NCBI RefSeq assembly: GCF_002205645.1
Contig: NZ_NIOF01000020.1
Location: 1 to 64,000, forward strand
Source: Roseateles aquatilis
GTDB lineage: Bacteria; Pseudomonadota; Gammaproteobacteria; Burkholderiales; Burkholderiaceae_C
Length of the DNA: 64,000 nt
Direction of reading: 5' to 3'
Below are positions 44,003 through 58,339 of the stretch, piece after piece (position 1 is the first letter of the stretch; the number at the start of each line of letters is the position of its first letter). The notes under the pieces were generated by a model that was not told the origin of the DNA, did not search any database, and saw only the letters and a program-made list of their open reading frames with translations. The position numbers were made by a program, and so were the translations under genes.

Positions 44003-45142
44003 ATGACCCCACCGCGCGCGCCTTTTGCCTCCGATCCCGCGCGCAGTCGCGGTCGCCGTCACTTCGAGGCCCCGGCGCCGACGCGCAGCGAGTTCCAGCG
44101 CGACCGCGACCGCATCGTCCACAGCACGGCCTTCCGGCGGCTGGTCTACAAGACGCAGGTCTTCCTGAACCATGAGGGCGACCTGTTCCGGACGCGGCTG
44201 ACGCACTCGCTCGAAGTGGCGCAGCTCGGGCGCTCGATCGGCCGCAGCCTGGGGCTGGAGGAGGACCTCATCGAGACCATCGCGCTGGCCCACGACCTGG
44301 GCCACACGCCGTTCGGCCATGCAGGCCAGGACGTGCTGGACGACTGCATGAAGGCGCATGGCGGCTTCGAGCACAACCTGCAGTCGCTGCGTGTGGTCGA
44401 CAAGCTGGAGCAGCGATACCCCACCTTCGACGGGCTGAACCTGACCTTCGAGAGCCGCGAGGGCATCCTCAAGCACTGCACCCGCCGCGACGCGCAGCGC
44501 ATCGAGGACCGCGAGCCCGGCGGCGTCGCCGCGCGCTTCCTGACGGGCGGGCAACCCAGCCTGGAGGCCCAGCTGTGCAACCTCGCCGACGAGGTGGCCT
44601 ACAACGCCCATGACGTCGACGACGGCGTGCGCTCCGGCCTGGTGACCCTGGAGCAGCTGGAGCAGGTGCCGCTGGTGCACCGCTACCTGCGCGAGAGCCT
44701 GCGGGCCTACCCGCAGTTGACGGACAAGCGGCTGCTCGCGGACACGATTCGCCGGATGTTGTCCCAGCAGGTCTACGACATCATCGACGCCACCCGCGCC
44801 GCCCTGGACACCGCCGCCCCCCGCGACGCGGACGAGGCCCGCGCGGCCGGCCCGCTGGTGCGCTTCAGCGCCGAGATGCGCCATGCGAGCACCGAGCTCA
44901 AGCGTTTCCTGTTCGCCAACCTGTATCGGCATCCGGTGGTGCAGGCGCAGCGGGATCGCGCCGAGCAGGTGCTGCGGGAGCTCTTCCAGCTCTACCTCAC
45001 CGATCCGAGCCGGTTGCCGCCCGACTTCGCCGACGGCGAGGACCACGCACGGGCCTGCGCCGACTACATCGCCGGCATGACGGACCGCTTCGCGATGAAG
45101 GAACACGAACGCCTGACGGGCACGAAGCTGATCCCCTCATAA
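44003..45142 (+). CDS. dgt: deoxyguanosinetriphosphate triphosphohydrolase-like protein (HD domain)
   Basis: A 379-residue dNTPase. The HD-domain metal site is complete: RTRLTHSLEVAQLGR, ALAHDLGHTPFGHAGQ and a later NLADEVAYNAHDVDDG. The N-terminus has RSEFQRDRDRIVHSTAFRRL, typical of dGTPase-like proteins. It should hydrolyse dNTPs to nucleoside and triphosphate and thereby adjust dNTP pools. ATG 44003 starts 14 bases after the aroB stop, so it belongs to the same operon. Confidence 0.9.
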   Translation: MTPPRAPFASDPARSRGRRHFEAPAPTRSEFQRDRDRIVHSTAFRRLVYKTQVFLNHEGDLFRTRLTHSLEVAQLGRSIGRSLGLEEDLIETIALAHDLGHTPFGHAGQDVLDDCMKAHGGFEHNLQSLRVVDKLEQRYPTFDGLNLTFESREGILKHCTRRDAQRIEDREPGGVAARFLTGGQPSLEAQLCNLADEVAYNAHDVDDGVRSGLVTLEQLEQVPLVHRYLRESLRAYPQLTDKRLLADTIRRMLSQQVYDIIDATRAALDTAAPRDADEARAAGPLVRFSAEMRHASTELKRFLFANLYRHPVVQAQRDRAEQVLRELFQLYLTDPSRLPPDFADGEDHARACADYIAGMTDRFAMKEHERLTGTKLIPS

Positions 45143-45158
45143 TTGGGGTCAGACTAAT
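45139..45158 (+). repeat. REP-like motif AATTGGGGTCAGACTAAT, left flank of RAYT
   Basis: The motif lies directly after the dgt stop codon, 30 bases before the transposase gene. Its core GGGGTCAGA is shared, inverted, with the right flank (45883-45904). Sequences of this kind are typical of RAYT-linked repetitive elements. Confidence 0.5.
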
Positions 45159-45188
45159 CGACCGCGCGGGGACACCCGCGACCTCCCG

Positions 45189-45887
45189 ATGGCTCGACTC
45201 CCCAGGCTGGCGCTCGCCGGCCACCTGCATCACCTCATCCATCGCGGCCACAACCTGCAGCCGATCGCCGTGGACGACGAGGACCGCAAGGCGCTGCTCG
45301 CCGCGCTGCAGGAATGCGCGGCCACCCACAAGGTGGCGATCCACGCCTACGCGCTGCTGCCCAACCATCTCCACCTGCTGGCCACCCCGGCGGCCGACAA
45401 CGGCCTGAGCCGCATGATGCAGGCGCTGGGCCGGCGCTATGTCGGCGCCTTCAATCAGCGCCATGGCCGGGTGGGCACGCTCTGGGAAGGGCGCTTCCGC
45501 GCCGCGCCGTTGGAGGCCGATCCCTACCTGCTGTTGGTCATGCGCAGCATCGAGCTGAACCCCCAGCGCGCCGGGCTGGTGGCGGAGCCGGGCGACTACG
45601 CCTGGTCGTCTGCCGCGCACCATCTCGGCCGCCGACGCGACCCGCTGATCAGCGATCCGCCCGGATTCTGGGCGTTGGGCAACACCCCGTTCGAGCGCGA
45701 ACTGGCCTGGCGGCGCTGGTTGGAAGAGGGCGAGCCGGAAGCCGAGCGGCTGAAGCTGATCGACTCGGCGCTCAAAGGCTGGCCGCTGGGATCGGCACGA
45801 TTCCTGCACACGCTCGCGGAGCTCAGCGATCGCCCGCTGACTCCCCGGCCGCGTGGCCGGCCTCGAAGCAAACCCGCGTCGATCTGA
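45189..45887 (+). CDS. REP-associated tyrosine transposase (RAYT, IS200-like fold)
   Basis: The 232-residue Y1/HUH nuclease has its paired His in LLPNHLHLLATP (residues ~58-69) and a probable catalytic Tyr in ALGRRYVGAFNQRHG, followed by VGTLWEGRFRAAPLE and MRSIELNPQRAGLV, all typical of RAYT proteins. RAYTs process single-stranded hairpin REP sequences and are usually domesticated, single-copy genes. It interrupts the dgt-gltB junction and is flanked on both sides by GGGTC-type motifs. It may promote spread of those motifs in this genome. Confidence 0.88.
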   Translation: MARLPRLALAGHLHHLIHRGHNLQPIAVDDEDRKALLAALQECAATHKVAIHAYALLPNHLHLLATPAADNGLSRMMQALGRRYVGAFNQRHGRVGTLWEGRFRAAPLEADPYLLLVMRSIELNPQRAGLVAEPGDYAWSSAAHHLGRRRDPLISDPPGFWALGNTPFERELAWRRWLEEGEPEAERLKLIDSALKGWPLGSARFLHTLAELSDRPLTPRPRGRPRSKPASI

Positions 45888-45954
45888 CTCTGGCCCCATT
45901 TAATGACGATGGGATGCCGCGTCAGGCGTTAATTCCACTCCGACCCTATTTAGT
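45883..45954 (-). repeat. two REP-like motifs, right flank of RAYT
   Basis: Read on the minus strand, ATTAAATGGGGCCAGAGTCAGA (45883-45904) and ACTAAATAGGGTCGGAGTGG (within 45932-45954) repeat the left-flank core with small changes. The inverted arrangement around the RAYT gene resembles a paired REP element. The first copy overlaps the last codons of the transposase. Confidence 0.5.
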
Positions 45955-46025
45955 ATCGCTTGTCACTGCACATCGCAGCGCCTAACCTGCCGGGGTTTTG
46001 TCATTGATCCCCTTGGAGGCCACCG

Positions 46026-50819
<4,794 letters not shown>

Positions 50820-50862
50820 TCGTCCGCACCGCACAACGACCAAGATTCAGGAGAAAGCCGCC

Positions 50863-52350
50863 ATGGGAAAAGTCACCGGCTTCATGGAGTACGCGCGTCT
50901 GGAAGAGGGCTACGAGCCCGTCGACACGCGTCTGAAGAACTACAAGGAATTCGTCATCGGCTTGAATGTCGAGCAGGCGAAGCAGCAGGGCGCCCGCTGC
51001 ATGGACTGCGGCACGCCGTTCTGCAACAGCGGTTGCCCGGTCAACAACATCATTCCGGACTTCAACGACCTTGTGTACCGAGGCGGGGACACGGACTGGA
51101 AGCACGCGATCGCGGTGCTGCACTCGACCAATAACTTCCCCGAGTTCACCGGCCGCATCTGCCCCGCGCCATGCGAGGCCGCCTGCACGCTGAACGTCAA
51201 CGACGACGCGGTCGGCATCAAGTCGATCGAGCACGCGATCATCGATCGCGCCTGGTCCGAGGGGTGGGTGCAGCCGCGTCCGCCCAAGGCGGGCACGGGC
51301 AAGACGGTCGCCATCGTCGGCTCCGGCCCGGCCGGCCTGGCGGCGGCGCAGCAATTGGCGCGCGTCGGCCACGCCGTCACCGTGTTCGAGAAGAACGATC
51401 GCGTCGGCGGCCTGCTGCGTTACGGCATCCCCGACTTCAAGATGGAGAAGAGCCACATCGATCGTCGCGTCGCGCAGATGGAGGCCGAGGGTGTTGTCTT
51501 CCGCACCGGCGTGATGGTGGCGCATCTGCCCGAGGGCTCGAAGGTCACCAACTGGGCCAAGGACGTGGTGACGGCTGACGAGCTGATGCAGCAGTTCGAC
51601 GCGGTGCTGCTGGCCGGCGGCGCGGAACAGTCCCGCGACCTGCCGGTGCCGGGACGTGATCTGGCTGGCATTCACTTCGCGATGGAGTTCCTGCCGCAGC
51701 AGAACAAGCTCAACGCCGGCGACAAGCTCAAGGCGCAACTGCGCGCCGACGGCAAGCACGTGATCGTCATCGGCGGCGGCGACACCGGCAGCGATTGCGT
51801 CGGCACCAGCAACCGCCATGGCGCGAAGAGCGTCACCCAGTTCGAGCTGATGGCGCAGCCGCCCGAGGTCGAGGACCGGCCGATGACCTGGCCGTACTGG
51901 CCGATCAAGCTGCGCACGTCGTCCAGCCACGAGGAAGGCTGTGAGCGCGAGTTCGCGATCGCGACCAAGGAGTTCGTCGGCGGCGAGGGCAAGGACAAGG
52001 GCAAGGTCGTCGGCGTGAAGACGGTGCGCGTCGAATGGACCAACGGCAAGATGGTCGAGGTGCCGGGCACCGAGCAGGTGCTCAAGGCCGACCTGGTGTT
52101 GCTGGCGATGGGCTTCGTCAGTCCGGTCGCGGCGATCGTCGATGCGTTCGGCGTGACCAAGGATGCGCGCGGCAATGCGAAGGCGACGACCGACTTCCAC
52201 GGCGGGTACCGGACCAACGTCGCCAAGGTGTTCGCCGCGGGGGACATGCGAAGGGGCCAATCCCTGGTGGTGTGGGCCATCCGCGAAGGCCGGCAGGCGG
52301 CGCGGTCGGTGGACGAGTTCCTGATGGGGGAGAGCGAGTTGCCACGGTGA
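50863..52350 (+). CDS. gltD: glutamate synthase small subunit GltD
   Basis: The 495-residue subunit passes electrons from NADPH through FAD and Fe-S clusters to GltB. Cys clusters are [17 protein letters not shown] and [12 protein letters not shown] near the N-terminus; FAD binding is [18 protein letters not shown] and NADPH binding [33 protein letters not shown] closes the FAD site. AGGAG lies 9 bases before ATG. It is the last gene of the gltBD unit. Confidence 0.96.
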   Translation: MGKVTGFMEYARLEEGYEPVDTRLKNYKEFVIGLNVEQAKQQGARCMDCGTPFCNSGCPVNNIIPDFNDLVYRGGDTDWKHAIAVLHSTNNFPEFTGRICPAPCEAACTLNVNDDAVGIKSIEHAIIDRAWSEGWVQPRPPKAGTGKTVAIVGSGPAGLAAAQQLARVGHAVTVFEKNDRVGGLLRYGIPDFKMEKSHIDRRVAQMEAEGVVFRTGVMVAHLPEGSKVTNWAKDVVTADELMQQFDAVLLAGGAEQSRDLPVPGRDLAGIHFAMEFLPQQNKLNAGDKLKAQLRADGKHVIVIGGGDTGSDCVGTSNRHGAKSVTQFELMAQPPEVEDRPMTWPYWPIKLRTSSSHEEGCEREFAIATKEFVGGEGKDKGKVVGVKTVRVEWTNGKMVEVPGTEQVLKADLVLLAMGFVSPVAAIVDAFGVTKDARGNAKATTDFHGGYRTNVAKVFAAGDMRRGQSLVVWAIREGRQAARSVDEFLMGESELPR

Positions 52351-52379
52351 CCCGTGGCCCTGCGTTCACCGAGCATGCC

Positions 52380-52549
52380 GGAGGAAGTCGCGAGACGCCG
52401 GCCTCATAGGTCCCACAATCGGTCGTCATCCCCCGGCTCCCTCCGGCGGGACGAGCCGCGCGACGGAGGAAGTCGCGAGACGCCGGTCTCATAGGTCCCA
52501 CAATCGGCCGTCGTTCCGCGGCTCCCTCCGGCAGGACGAGCCGCGCGAT
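52380..52549. repeat. two tandem copies of an 85-base unit
   Basis: Bases 52380-52464 and 52465-52549 are near-identical direct repeats; each starts GGAGGAAGTCGCGAGACGCC and ends GACGAGCCGCGCGA. Each unit contains CGGCTC/GAGCCG arms that can form a hairpin. They lie between gltD and the terminator, and no gene is seen in this 287-base spacer. Confidence 0.85.
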
Positions 52550-52586
52550 CACCCGATTCGTTCAAGCCCCCGAGATCGCACGAAAA

Positions 52587-52610
52587 GAAAGCCCGGCATG
52601 CCGGGCTTTC
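52587..52610. terminator. bidirectional terminator between gltD and pilY1
   Basis: GAAAGCCCGG-CATG-CCGGGCTTTC is a perfect 24-base palindrome with short A- and T-runs, between two convergent genes. Confidence 0.8.
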
Positions 52611-52637
52611 GTCGTTGCGGGAGGCGTCAGCGTGACG

Positions 52638-55600
52638 TCACAGCGTGCCGCCCGTCGCGTTGCGCAGCGGAACCTCGCGCCAGTTCAGGAGCTTGGTGCC
52701 GTAGCCGGCCGGGGGGTTGACCGCGGCGCCGCAGTTCGTGCCGACGCATTGGAAGGGGGAGGAGGAGGTGTTCGTGCTGGCGGTGGAGCCGCTGATGTTG
52801 AGCACCACGTCCTTGTCGGTCGACACGAAGGTCAGGTCGGTGACCGCGAAACCCGGATCCACGTAGGCCGCGTTGTTGGCGAACTGCGTCCGTCCGTTGC
52901 CCAGGTCCAGCGCGTAGACGATGCTGCTGCCCGACGGTGAGCACGGGTTGGAGTTGTTGGGCACGGTCGCCGCGAACGAGACGATGCCGCCGAAGTAGGC
53001 CGGGTCGTTGATGATGCGGTAGCCGCTGGCCACGTTCAGGTACCAACCGGCCTCGGTGCTGTAGTCGATGGTCACGGGCTGCGTGACGTCGGTGAGCTGA
53101 TGCAGCTGGCCCACGCCGATCGGGAAGTTCATGCCCGACGGCAGGTCTGCCGAGCTGTTGAACTTGCCCGCCGAACCGTCGATCACCGCGTACATCCGCT
53201 GGGTCTGCGTGCTGTTGATGTCGGTCGCATCGAGCAGCTTGCCGGTACCGAAGGTCACGTAGCGGCGGTTGGAGGTGGGCTGGACCACCGGCAGGACATG
53301 CGAGGTGATGGGCTGCAGCACGCCGGCGGCGTCGGTCGCGCGGACCACCTTCACCGGCGCCGGATAGCCGCCCGACGAGTTGCGCAGGTCGAAGCGCCAG
53401 ACGCTGCCGCGCAGATCGCCGGCGTACACGGACTCGGCCTGCGCCGAGGTCAGGTCGGGATAGAAGGCCGTCAACTGCGTCATGCCGGACGGGCTGGTCG
53501 GGCTGCCGTCGTCCTGCGCGGGCAGGTTGCCGGTCGGCGTGTCGATGCGGGTGAGCAGCGCGCCGGTGCGTGCGTTCAGCACGTACAGGTGGTTCTGGCC
53601 CGACGGGTTGTTCAGGCCGGCCGGCACCAGCACCACCCAGCCGTACTGGGCGATCTTGGTGACCAGCGGCTGGCCGAAGGTGTAGCCCATGTCGCCGTCG
53701 GTGAACTCCCACAGCACCTTGGTCGCGGCGACGGCTTCGGAGGAGATGCCGCCGACGCTGGTCACGTCCAGCGCATAGATGCTCTTGCCGCCCTTGCCCA
53801 TGCCGCCGACGACGATGGAGCGCCAGTCAGTGCCGGTGCCGCCGGCGGTGCGGCCGAAGTCCACGTCCATCGTGACCGGAGGCGCATCGACCATGTAGTA
53901 ATGGTTGAAGTTGGGGTTGCCGATCGACTGCAGACCGTTGACCGCCGGCGTGTTGGTGGGGCCGTTGAAGACGGGGCTGGGCACGTATGCGAAGAGCTCC
54001 TTGCCGGCGGTGCTGCCCGTCAGCGATCCGTCGATCACGTGCACCACGCCCTGGTTGGTAGGCGCGATGACCACGTTGGCGCGACTGGCGTTGGCGATCT
54101 TGTAGGCGTTGTAGCCCGGGTTGGTCACCTCCGACAGGCTGAGCGACGGCGGGCCGACCACCACCAGCTTGGCGTTCACGATGTCGCCCACGAGGTTGGT
54201 GCGGGTGCGGTAGGCCTTGGAGCTGTTGGCGACGGTGGAGTTCTGCTCCTGGCTGCGGTCGCCACGCAGGTAGTTCAGGTAGTCGCTGGAGTCGTTGCCG
54301 CTGCGATAGGTGGTGTCCAGCGCGGTGGACTGCGCCGAGCTGATGCTGGCCAGGCGGAACGGCACCGCCAGCCGCGTCGACGAGTGCACGGTGACCATGA
54401 AGCGGCCCGTGTCCCAGCCGCTGCCGCCCGCCTGCGCACCCAGCTTGTCGGCGAAGCGCCAGCTGTCGTTGCTGGAGACGGTGGCCGTGCTCGGGTTGTA
54501 GGCCAGCGTGCTGGCGACGACGTCGCCCGACCAACTGCCCGCGTCGTACTGGGCCGAGTAATTGGCCACGCCCGCGGTGGTGATGCTTTGCTGCGCGGTG
54601 GAGAAGGCCGTGGAGTAAGCCTTCATCCGCGAAGCGATGCTCGCGAACGCCGCCGACAGCCCGCTCACCATCAAGTCGGCACGGGCCGCCGTGAAGTAGG
54701 TGTCCGGGCGCAACTGGCCGCCGACGGTGTCGGTCGACGGGCCGGTGTGCCACCAGGCCGTGGGAATGTCCGTCGTGCGCGTCAGCGGGTTGTAGTCGGA
54801 CGGCACGATGAAGGCACCGTACTTGGTGGCCAGGTAGTACTGGTTGTTGGACTTGTAGGTGGAGTTCTCCAGCACGTCCAGCCAGTAAGTCTGGACGGTC
54901 TGCTTGCCGGCGGACTTGATGTCGATGTCGGGCCGGATGTCGGTCGTGTTGGCCCAGTAGGCCAGTCCCGCCATCAGCGCGCCGTTGTTGGTGCAGCAGC
55001 CGTTGTAGGGGGACTGCGAGGACAGCCCGCTGATGCCGCTCATCGTGCCGACCAGGTCGGTCCAGGTGAGGGTGTTGATGACGGTATCGCTGCTGACCTC
55101 GACCGGCTGCGCGGGTTCGGACGCGCCGGTGGCGCCGGGCAGGTTGCGGTCGGCGTGGGTGTTGACGTCGCCGATGCCGAGGATGAAGTTCTTCTGGCAG
55201 GAATACTGGATCGGATCGTCCCAGTTCGAGATCACCGGGAAGCCGTCCGCCCAGGTGGCCTTGGTCGAGTCGCTGGCCGTGCCGGTGGCGGTATAGGACG
55301 CGACGTTGCCGATGTTGCGGTAGTAGCGCAGCACCGTGTAGTAGAGCTCGCCCACCGGGTCGTAGGTCTTGTACGAGCCCGCGGTGGATCCGAACTTGTT
55401 CAGGTAGTTCATCACCCCGCTGTTGATGATCGTCGTGGCGAAGGCGCCCGAGGTCGTGGTCGCGTCGGTGGGGTCCGGATTGACCACCATGATGCCGGTG
55501 GTCGAATCCCACTCGGCCTTGCCGTTCGCGACCGCGTCACCGCCGGGCACCGGCTGCGTCGGGCCGACGAACTTCTGGCGCGCGCGCAGCACCCCGCCGT

Positions 55601-56465
55601 CGCGGCTCAGGTTGCCGTCGTTCAGATAGCCGAAGGCGCTGAAGCGGATCTGGTTGGCGTACTGCTGGATCAGGCCCTCGGGCTTGTAGTTGGCGCCGTT
55701 GGAGTAGCTCTTGCAGTTGGCTTCCAGGTAGCTGACGCCCAGGGTCTTGTCGCAGACGCGCGTCCGGATCGAGAGAACGTAGGACGTGCTGTCGGCCCAG
55801 GGCGACGCGCTCGGGTCGAACGCGGTGCCGCTGCCGCTGTTGTTGTTGCCGGTGCGCGTGATGCGCATGTTGGCGCCCAGCCCCTGGATGCGAATCTTGA
55901 TGCCGGACCAGCCCAGCGGCGTGGCGCCCGCCAGCACCGTCGTCACGTTCGTCATCGACCGGTCCGGGAAGTTGCTCGTGCCGCCCTGGCCGCTGGCGTA
56001 GGCCTTCTCCAGGATGGTGGCGTAGGTGTAGTCGCCGACGCGGTAGCCGCCGGTCAGCGCCCAGCGGAACGGGTCGATGGTCTGCATCGACGCCCAGTTC
56101 AGGAAGTTGCCGCTCCACTTGTTGCTGCAGACGTGCGCCACGGCCGCGGCGGCGGGCGCGAAGTGATCGAAGGGAATCGGCTGCGTGCCGCTGGTGGTGG
56201 CCAGCCGGTAGTCGTAGCACTTGTCCGGATCGAAGTAGCCCAGGTAGGTGGACACCGGGTTGTAGGCCGTGTCCAGGTGGGCGTTGCTGACCGCGGTCGG
56301 GAACTCCACCGACAGGGCCAGCGCCAGGTTGCCCGGCACGGACACGGAGGCGAACACCGGCTTGTCGGCCAGCAGCGTCTGGGCCTGGGCGACGAGCGCC
56401 GTGGCGGCCAGCGCCGTCGCGACGGCGGAGCCGGTCAGGCACGCGCGGAGGGAGGAAGTGGGCAT
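52638..56465 (-). CDS. pilY1: type IV pilus tip adhesin/assembly protein PilY1
   Basis: The 1275-residue protein carries an N-terminal signal peptide (ending VAQAQ near residue 28), a variable N-terminal half beginning with LADKPVFASVSVPGNLALAL, typical of PilC/PilY1, and a C-terminal beta-propeller (from about residue 770; MGKGGKSIYALDVTS, VYAGDLRGSVWRFDLRN, YVTFGTGKLLD). The expected acidic calcium loop before 'vYAGDl.G..W' reads DLTSAQAESVYAGD and lacks the alternating Asp/Asn pattern. PilY1 works with minor pilins at the pilus tip and has roles in adhesion. It is the last gene of the minus-strand pil operon. Confidence 0.93.
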   Translation of the reverse strand: MPTSSLRACLTGSAVATALAATALVAQAQTLLADKPVFASVSVPGNLALALSVEFPTAVSNAHLDTAYNPVSTYLGYFDPDKCYDYRLATTSGTQPIPFDHFAPAAAAVAHVCSNKWSGNFLNWASMQTIDPFRWALTGGYRVGDYTYATILEKAYASGQGGTSNFPDRSMTNVTTVLAGATPLGWSGIKIRIQGLGANMRITRTGNNNSGSGTAFDPSASPWADSTSYVLSIRTRVCDKTLGVSYLEANCKSYSNGANYKPEGLIQQYANQIRFSAFGYLNDGNLSRDGGVLRARQKFVGPTQPVPGGDAVANGKAEWDSTTGIMVVNPDPTDATTTSGAFATTIINSGVMNYLNKFGSTAGSYKTYDPVGELYYTVLRYYRNIGNVASYTATGTASDSTKATWADGFPVISNWDDPIQYSCQKNFILGIGDVNTHADRNLPGATGASEPAQPVEVSSDTVINTLTWTDLVGTMSGISGLSSQSPYNGCCTNNGALMAGLAYWANTTDIRPDIDIKSAGKQTVQTYWLDVLENSTYKSNNQYYLATKYGAFIVPSDYNPLTRTTDIPTAWWHTGPSTDTVGGQLRPDTYFTAARADLMVSGLSAAFASIASRMKAYSTAFSTAQQSITTAGVANYSAQYDAGSWSGDVVASTLAYNPSTATVSSNDSWRFADKLGAQAGGSGWDTGRFMVTVHSSTRLAVPFRLASISSAQSTALDTTYRSGNDSSDYLNYLRGDRSQEQNSTVANSSKAYRTRTNLVGDIVNAKLVVVGPPSLSLSEVTNPGYNAYKIANASRANVVIAPTNQGVVHVIDGSLTGSTAGKELFAYVPSPVFNGPTNTPAVNGLQSIGNPNFNHYYMVDAPPVTMDVDFGRTAGGTGTDWRSIVVGGMGKGGKSIYALDVTSVGGISSEAVAATKVLWEFTDGDMGYTFGQPLVTKIAQYGWVVLVPAGLNNPSGQNHLYVLNARTGALLTRIDTPTGNLPAQDDGSPTSPSGMTQLTAFYPDLTSAQAESVYAGDLRGSVWRFDLRNSSGGYPAPVKVVRATDAAGVLQPITSHVLPVVQPTSNRRYVTFGTGKLLDATDINSTQTQRMYAVIDGSAGKFNSSADLPSGMNFPIGVGQLHQLTDVTQPVTIDYSTEAGWYLNVASGYRIINDPAYFGGIVSFAATVPNNSNPCSPSGSSIVYALDLGNGRTQFANNAAYVDPGFAVTDLTFVSTDKDVVLNISGSTASTNTSSSPFQCVGTNCGAAVNPPAGYGTKLLNWREVPLRNATGGTL

Positions 56466-56477
56466 CGGAAACCTCGA

Positions 56478-57125
56478 TCAGTTCTGGGTCGTGAACGTCG
56501 TCTGGTAGAACGAGTACGCGTTGTGCGGTCCCCTGACGCGCACGGTGATGCGGTAGGTCGGTTGCGGTGGCACCACCGGGTTCTTGAGGTTGGAACCCGA
56601 GTTGCTGGAGCGTCCCAGCACCTGGCAGTTGCCGACGCTGAACGCGCCCGCGGTCGAGCACAGGCGCTCGATCAGGTAATGCAGCTGGATGCCGTCGTCG
56701 GGCAGCGTGATGGCGTTGGCCACGTTGCCGGCGCCGTTCAGGCCGTCCACGTCGGTCATGTTCAGCATCGCGGTCGGAATGCCCGAGGCGTCGCTCGCGA
56801 GCAGCGTCGCGCTGTAGTTGAACGCCGCGTTGCTGGACTGGCGCGACGCGGCGGTGGACAGGTTGCCGGTCGCGAGCGATGTTGTGGCGGCGCGGATGGC
56901 GCGTTCGGCCTGGTTGGCCATGTCGCGCTTGAAGCCGAAGTTGCCGGCGTTGAGCAGCGACACGTTCATCGACCGCATCGTGGCGGCCGCACCGATCAAC
57001 AGCACGGCCAACGTGATCAGGGCGATGACCATGATCACGCCGCGCTCGCGCGAGGCCGCGCGCCGTCGGGCGATCGGTGCGACATGGCGAAGGGAAGGGG
57101 GGAGCATCGACGGAATCCTTGTCAT
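56478..57125 (-). CDS. pilX: type IV pilus minor pilin PilX
   Basis: A 215-residue minor pilin. The signal region RERGVIMVIALITLAVLLIGA resembles the PilX type, with 'ERG' before cleavage, Val+1 and no Glu+5 in the usual place. AGNFGFKRDMANQAERAIRAA follows, as in PilX relatives. It is thought to prime pilus assembly together with PilV, PilW, FimT and PilY1. The pilY1 start lies 12 bases downstream. The long basic leader of ~28 residues is unusual; an internal Met at about residue 7 is also possible. Confidence 0.85.
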   Translation of the reverse strand: MTRIPSMLPPSLRHVAPIARRRAASRERGVIMVIALITLAVLLIGAAATMRSMNVSLLNAGNFGFKRDMANQAERAIRAATTSLATGNLSTAASRQSSNAAFNYSATLLASDASGIPTAMLNMTDVDGLNGAGNVANAITLPDDGIQLHYLIERLCSTAGAFSVGNCQVLGRSSNSGSNLKNPVVPPQPTYRITVRVRGPHNAYSFYQTTFTTQN

Positions 57126-57144
57126 GGGGCGGTCGAACGCGGCA

Positions 57145-58338
57145 TCAGGGCGGCGGGGTGCGGGACGGCGATGCGACGACCGCGTTGCGGATGGGCACCG
57201 TGAATTCCACGACCTTGTAGTTGCGCTTCTGTTCGTCGGCGGACACCGGCAGGGTGACCTGCATGCCGGCGGGCAGGCTCGAGAACAGCGTGAAGGACGA
57301 CGGCGAGACCTGGGTGTTGTCCTCGATCCGGTCGCCCCGCATCAGCATGGCGACACGGACGGCGACGATCTGCTGCATCGCGGTCGCGGCGGCGGCCGTG
57401 GACGCGTTCATGTTGGCGACGGTGTAGGTCCCGGTTTCCGGTACGGCCCAGCTGTCGACGATGCCGTTCATGGTCGAGCTGATGCCGTAGCGCACGCGCA
57501 GATTCATCACGCCTTCGGCCAGCGGCACCGGTTGATCGGCATTGCCCGGCATGTTGTTCAGGCGCAGCAGGTCATAGCCGACCAGCTGTTGCGCGGCGTT
57601 GATGCCCAGCAACTGGAAACGGGGCGTGTTGCCGCTCTGGTTGCCCAGGTTCACCAGGTTGGTCGTGACGCCGCTGGTGCCGTAGGACACGATGTTCGGC
57701 CCGATCGCGCCGCTGAAGTACGGGCCGCCGAAGTCGACCGAGGGCGCCGCGCCGCCGACGTACCCGGCCGCCGCCTGCACCACCATGCAGGGACGTGGCG
57801 CGGGCTCGGTGAGCAGCATCAGATCGCCGCCGCGGATGCCCAGCGTGTTGTTCAGCTGGAGCGAGTTGGCGCCGACGCTGTTCAGGCGCACCTCCATCGG
57901 GGCCTCGCTCAGTCCGGCGGAGGCGGTCATGACCTGGATGATGTCGGACCCGCCGGTGCCCGCGCCGGCGTAGACCATGATCGGGATCGCCGACACGTTG
58001 GTGGAGACCGTGGCGAAGGGCGCGGGGAACGCGCCGTTGCGCGGCAGGATCACGGTGCCGTTGACGGCCGCGTTGATCAGGCAGCCCAGCGCGCCGGTGT
58101 TCTGGAGGAAGCCGGAACCGGCGCTGCGCAGTTGCCGGTCCATGTCGTAGGCGACATAGCTGATGTTGAGCGCCAGGTCGGAGGTCGTGGCGGTGCGGCG
58201 CTTGGACGTCTCGTACCGGTTCATGATGATGCCGAGCGCGGCGATCAGCACCAGGCCGATGGTCATCGAGATCAGCAGCTCCACCAGGGTGAAGCCGCCG
58301 GAGCGGCGCGCGACGCGGGGCAGGTGGGGGATGGGCAT
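57145..58338 (-). CDS. pilW: type IV pilus minor pilin PilW
   Basis: A 397-residue minor pilin with prepilin signal RSGGFTLVELLISMTIGLVLIA (cleavage before Phe, Glu+5 present), the longest of the set, as PilW usually is. The middle has NRYETSKRRTATTSDLALN and a Cys-containing globular domain. It takes part in the priming complex. It begins one base after the pilV stop and ends 19 bases from pilX. Confidence 0.88.
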   Translation of the reverse strand: MPIPHLPRVARRSGGFTLVELLISMTIGLVLIAALGIIMNRYETSKRRTATTSDLALNISYVAYDMDRQLRSAGSGFLQNTGALGCLINAAVNGTVILPRNGAFPAPFATVSTNVSAIPIMVYAGAGTGGSDIIQVMTASAGLSEAPMEVRLNSVGANSLQLNNTLGIRGGDLMLLTEPAPRPCMVVQAAAGYVGGAAPSVDFGGPYFSGAIGPNIVSYGTSGVTTNLVNLGNQSGNTPRFQLLGINAAQQLVGYDLLRLNNMPGNADQPVPLAEGVMNLRVRYGISSTMNGIVDSWAVPETGTYTVANMNASTAAAATAMQQIVAVRVAMLMRGDRIEDNTQVSPSSFTLFSSLPAGMQVTLPVSADEQKRNYKVVEFTVPIRNAVVASPSRTPPP

Positions 58339-58339
58339 G

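Noticed and set aside
53100-57203. 1367-codon plus-strand frame opposite pilY1 and pilX
   Set aside because: Strongly biased composition with no domain; the minus strand carries a clear pilus operon.
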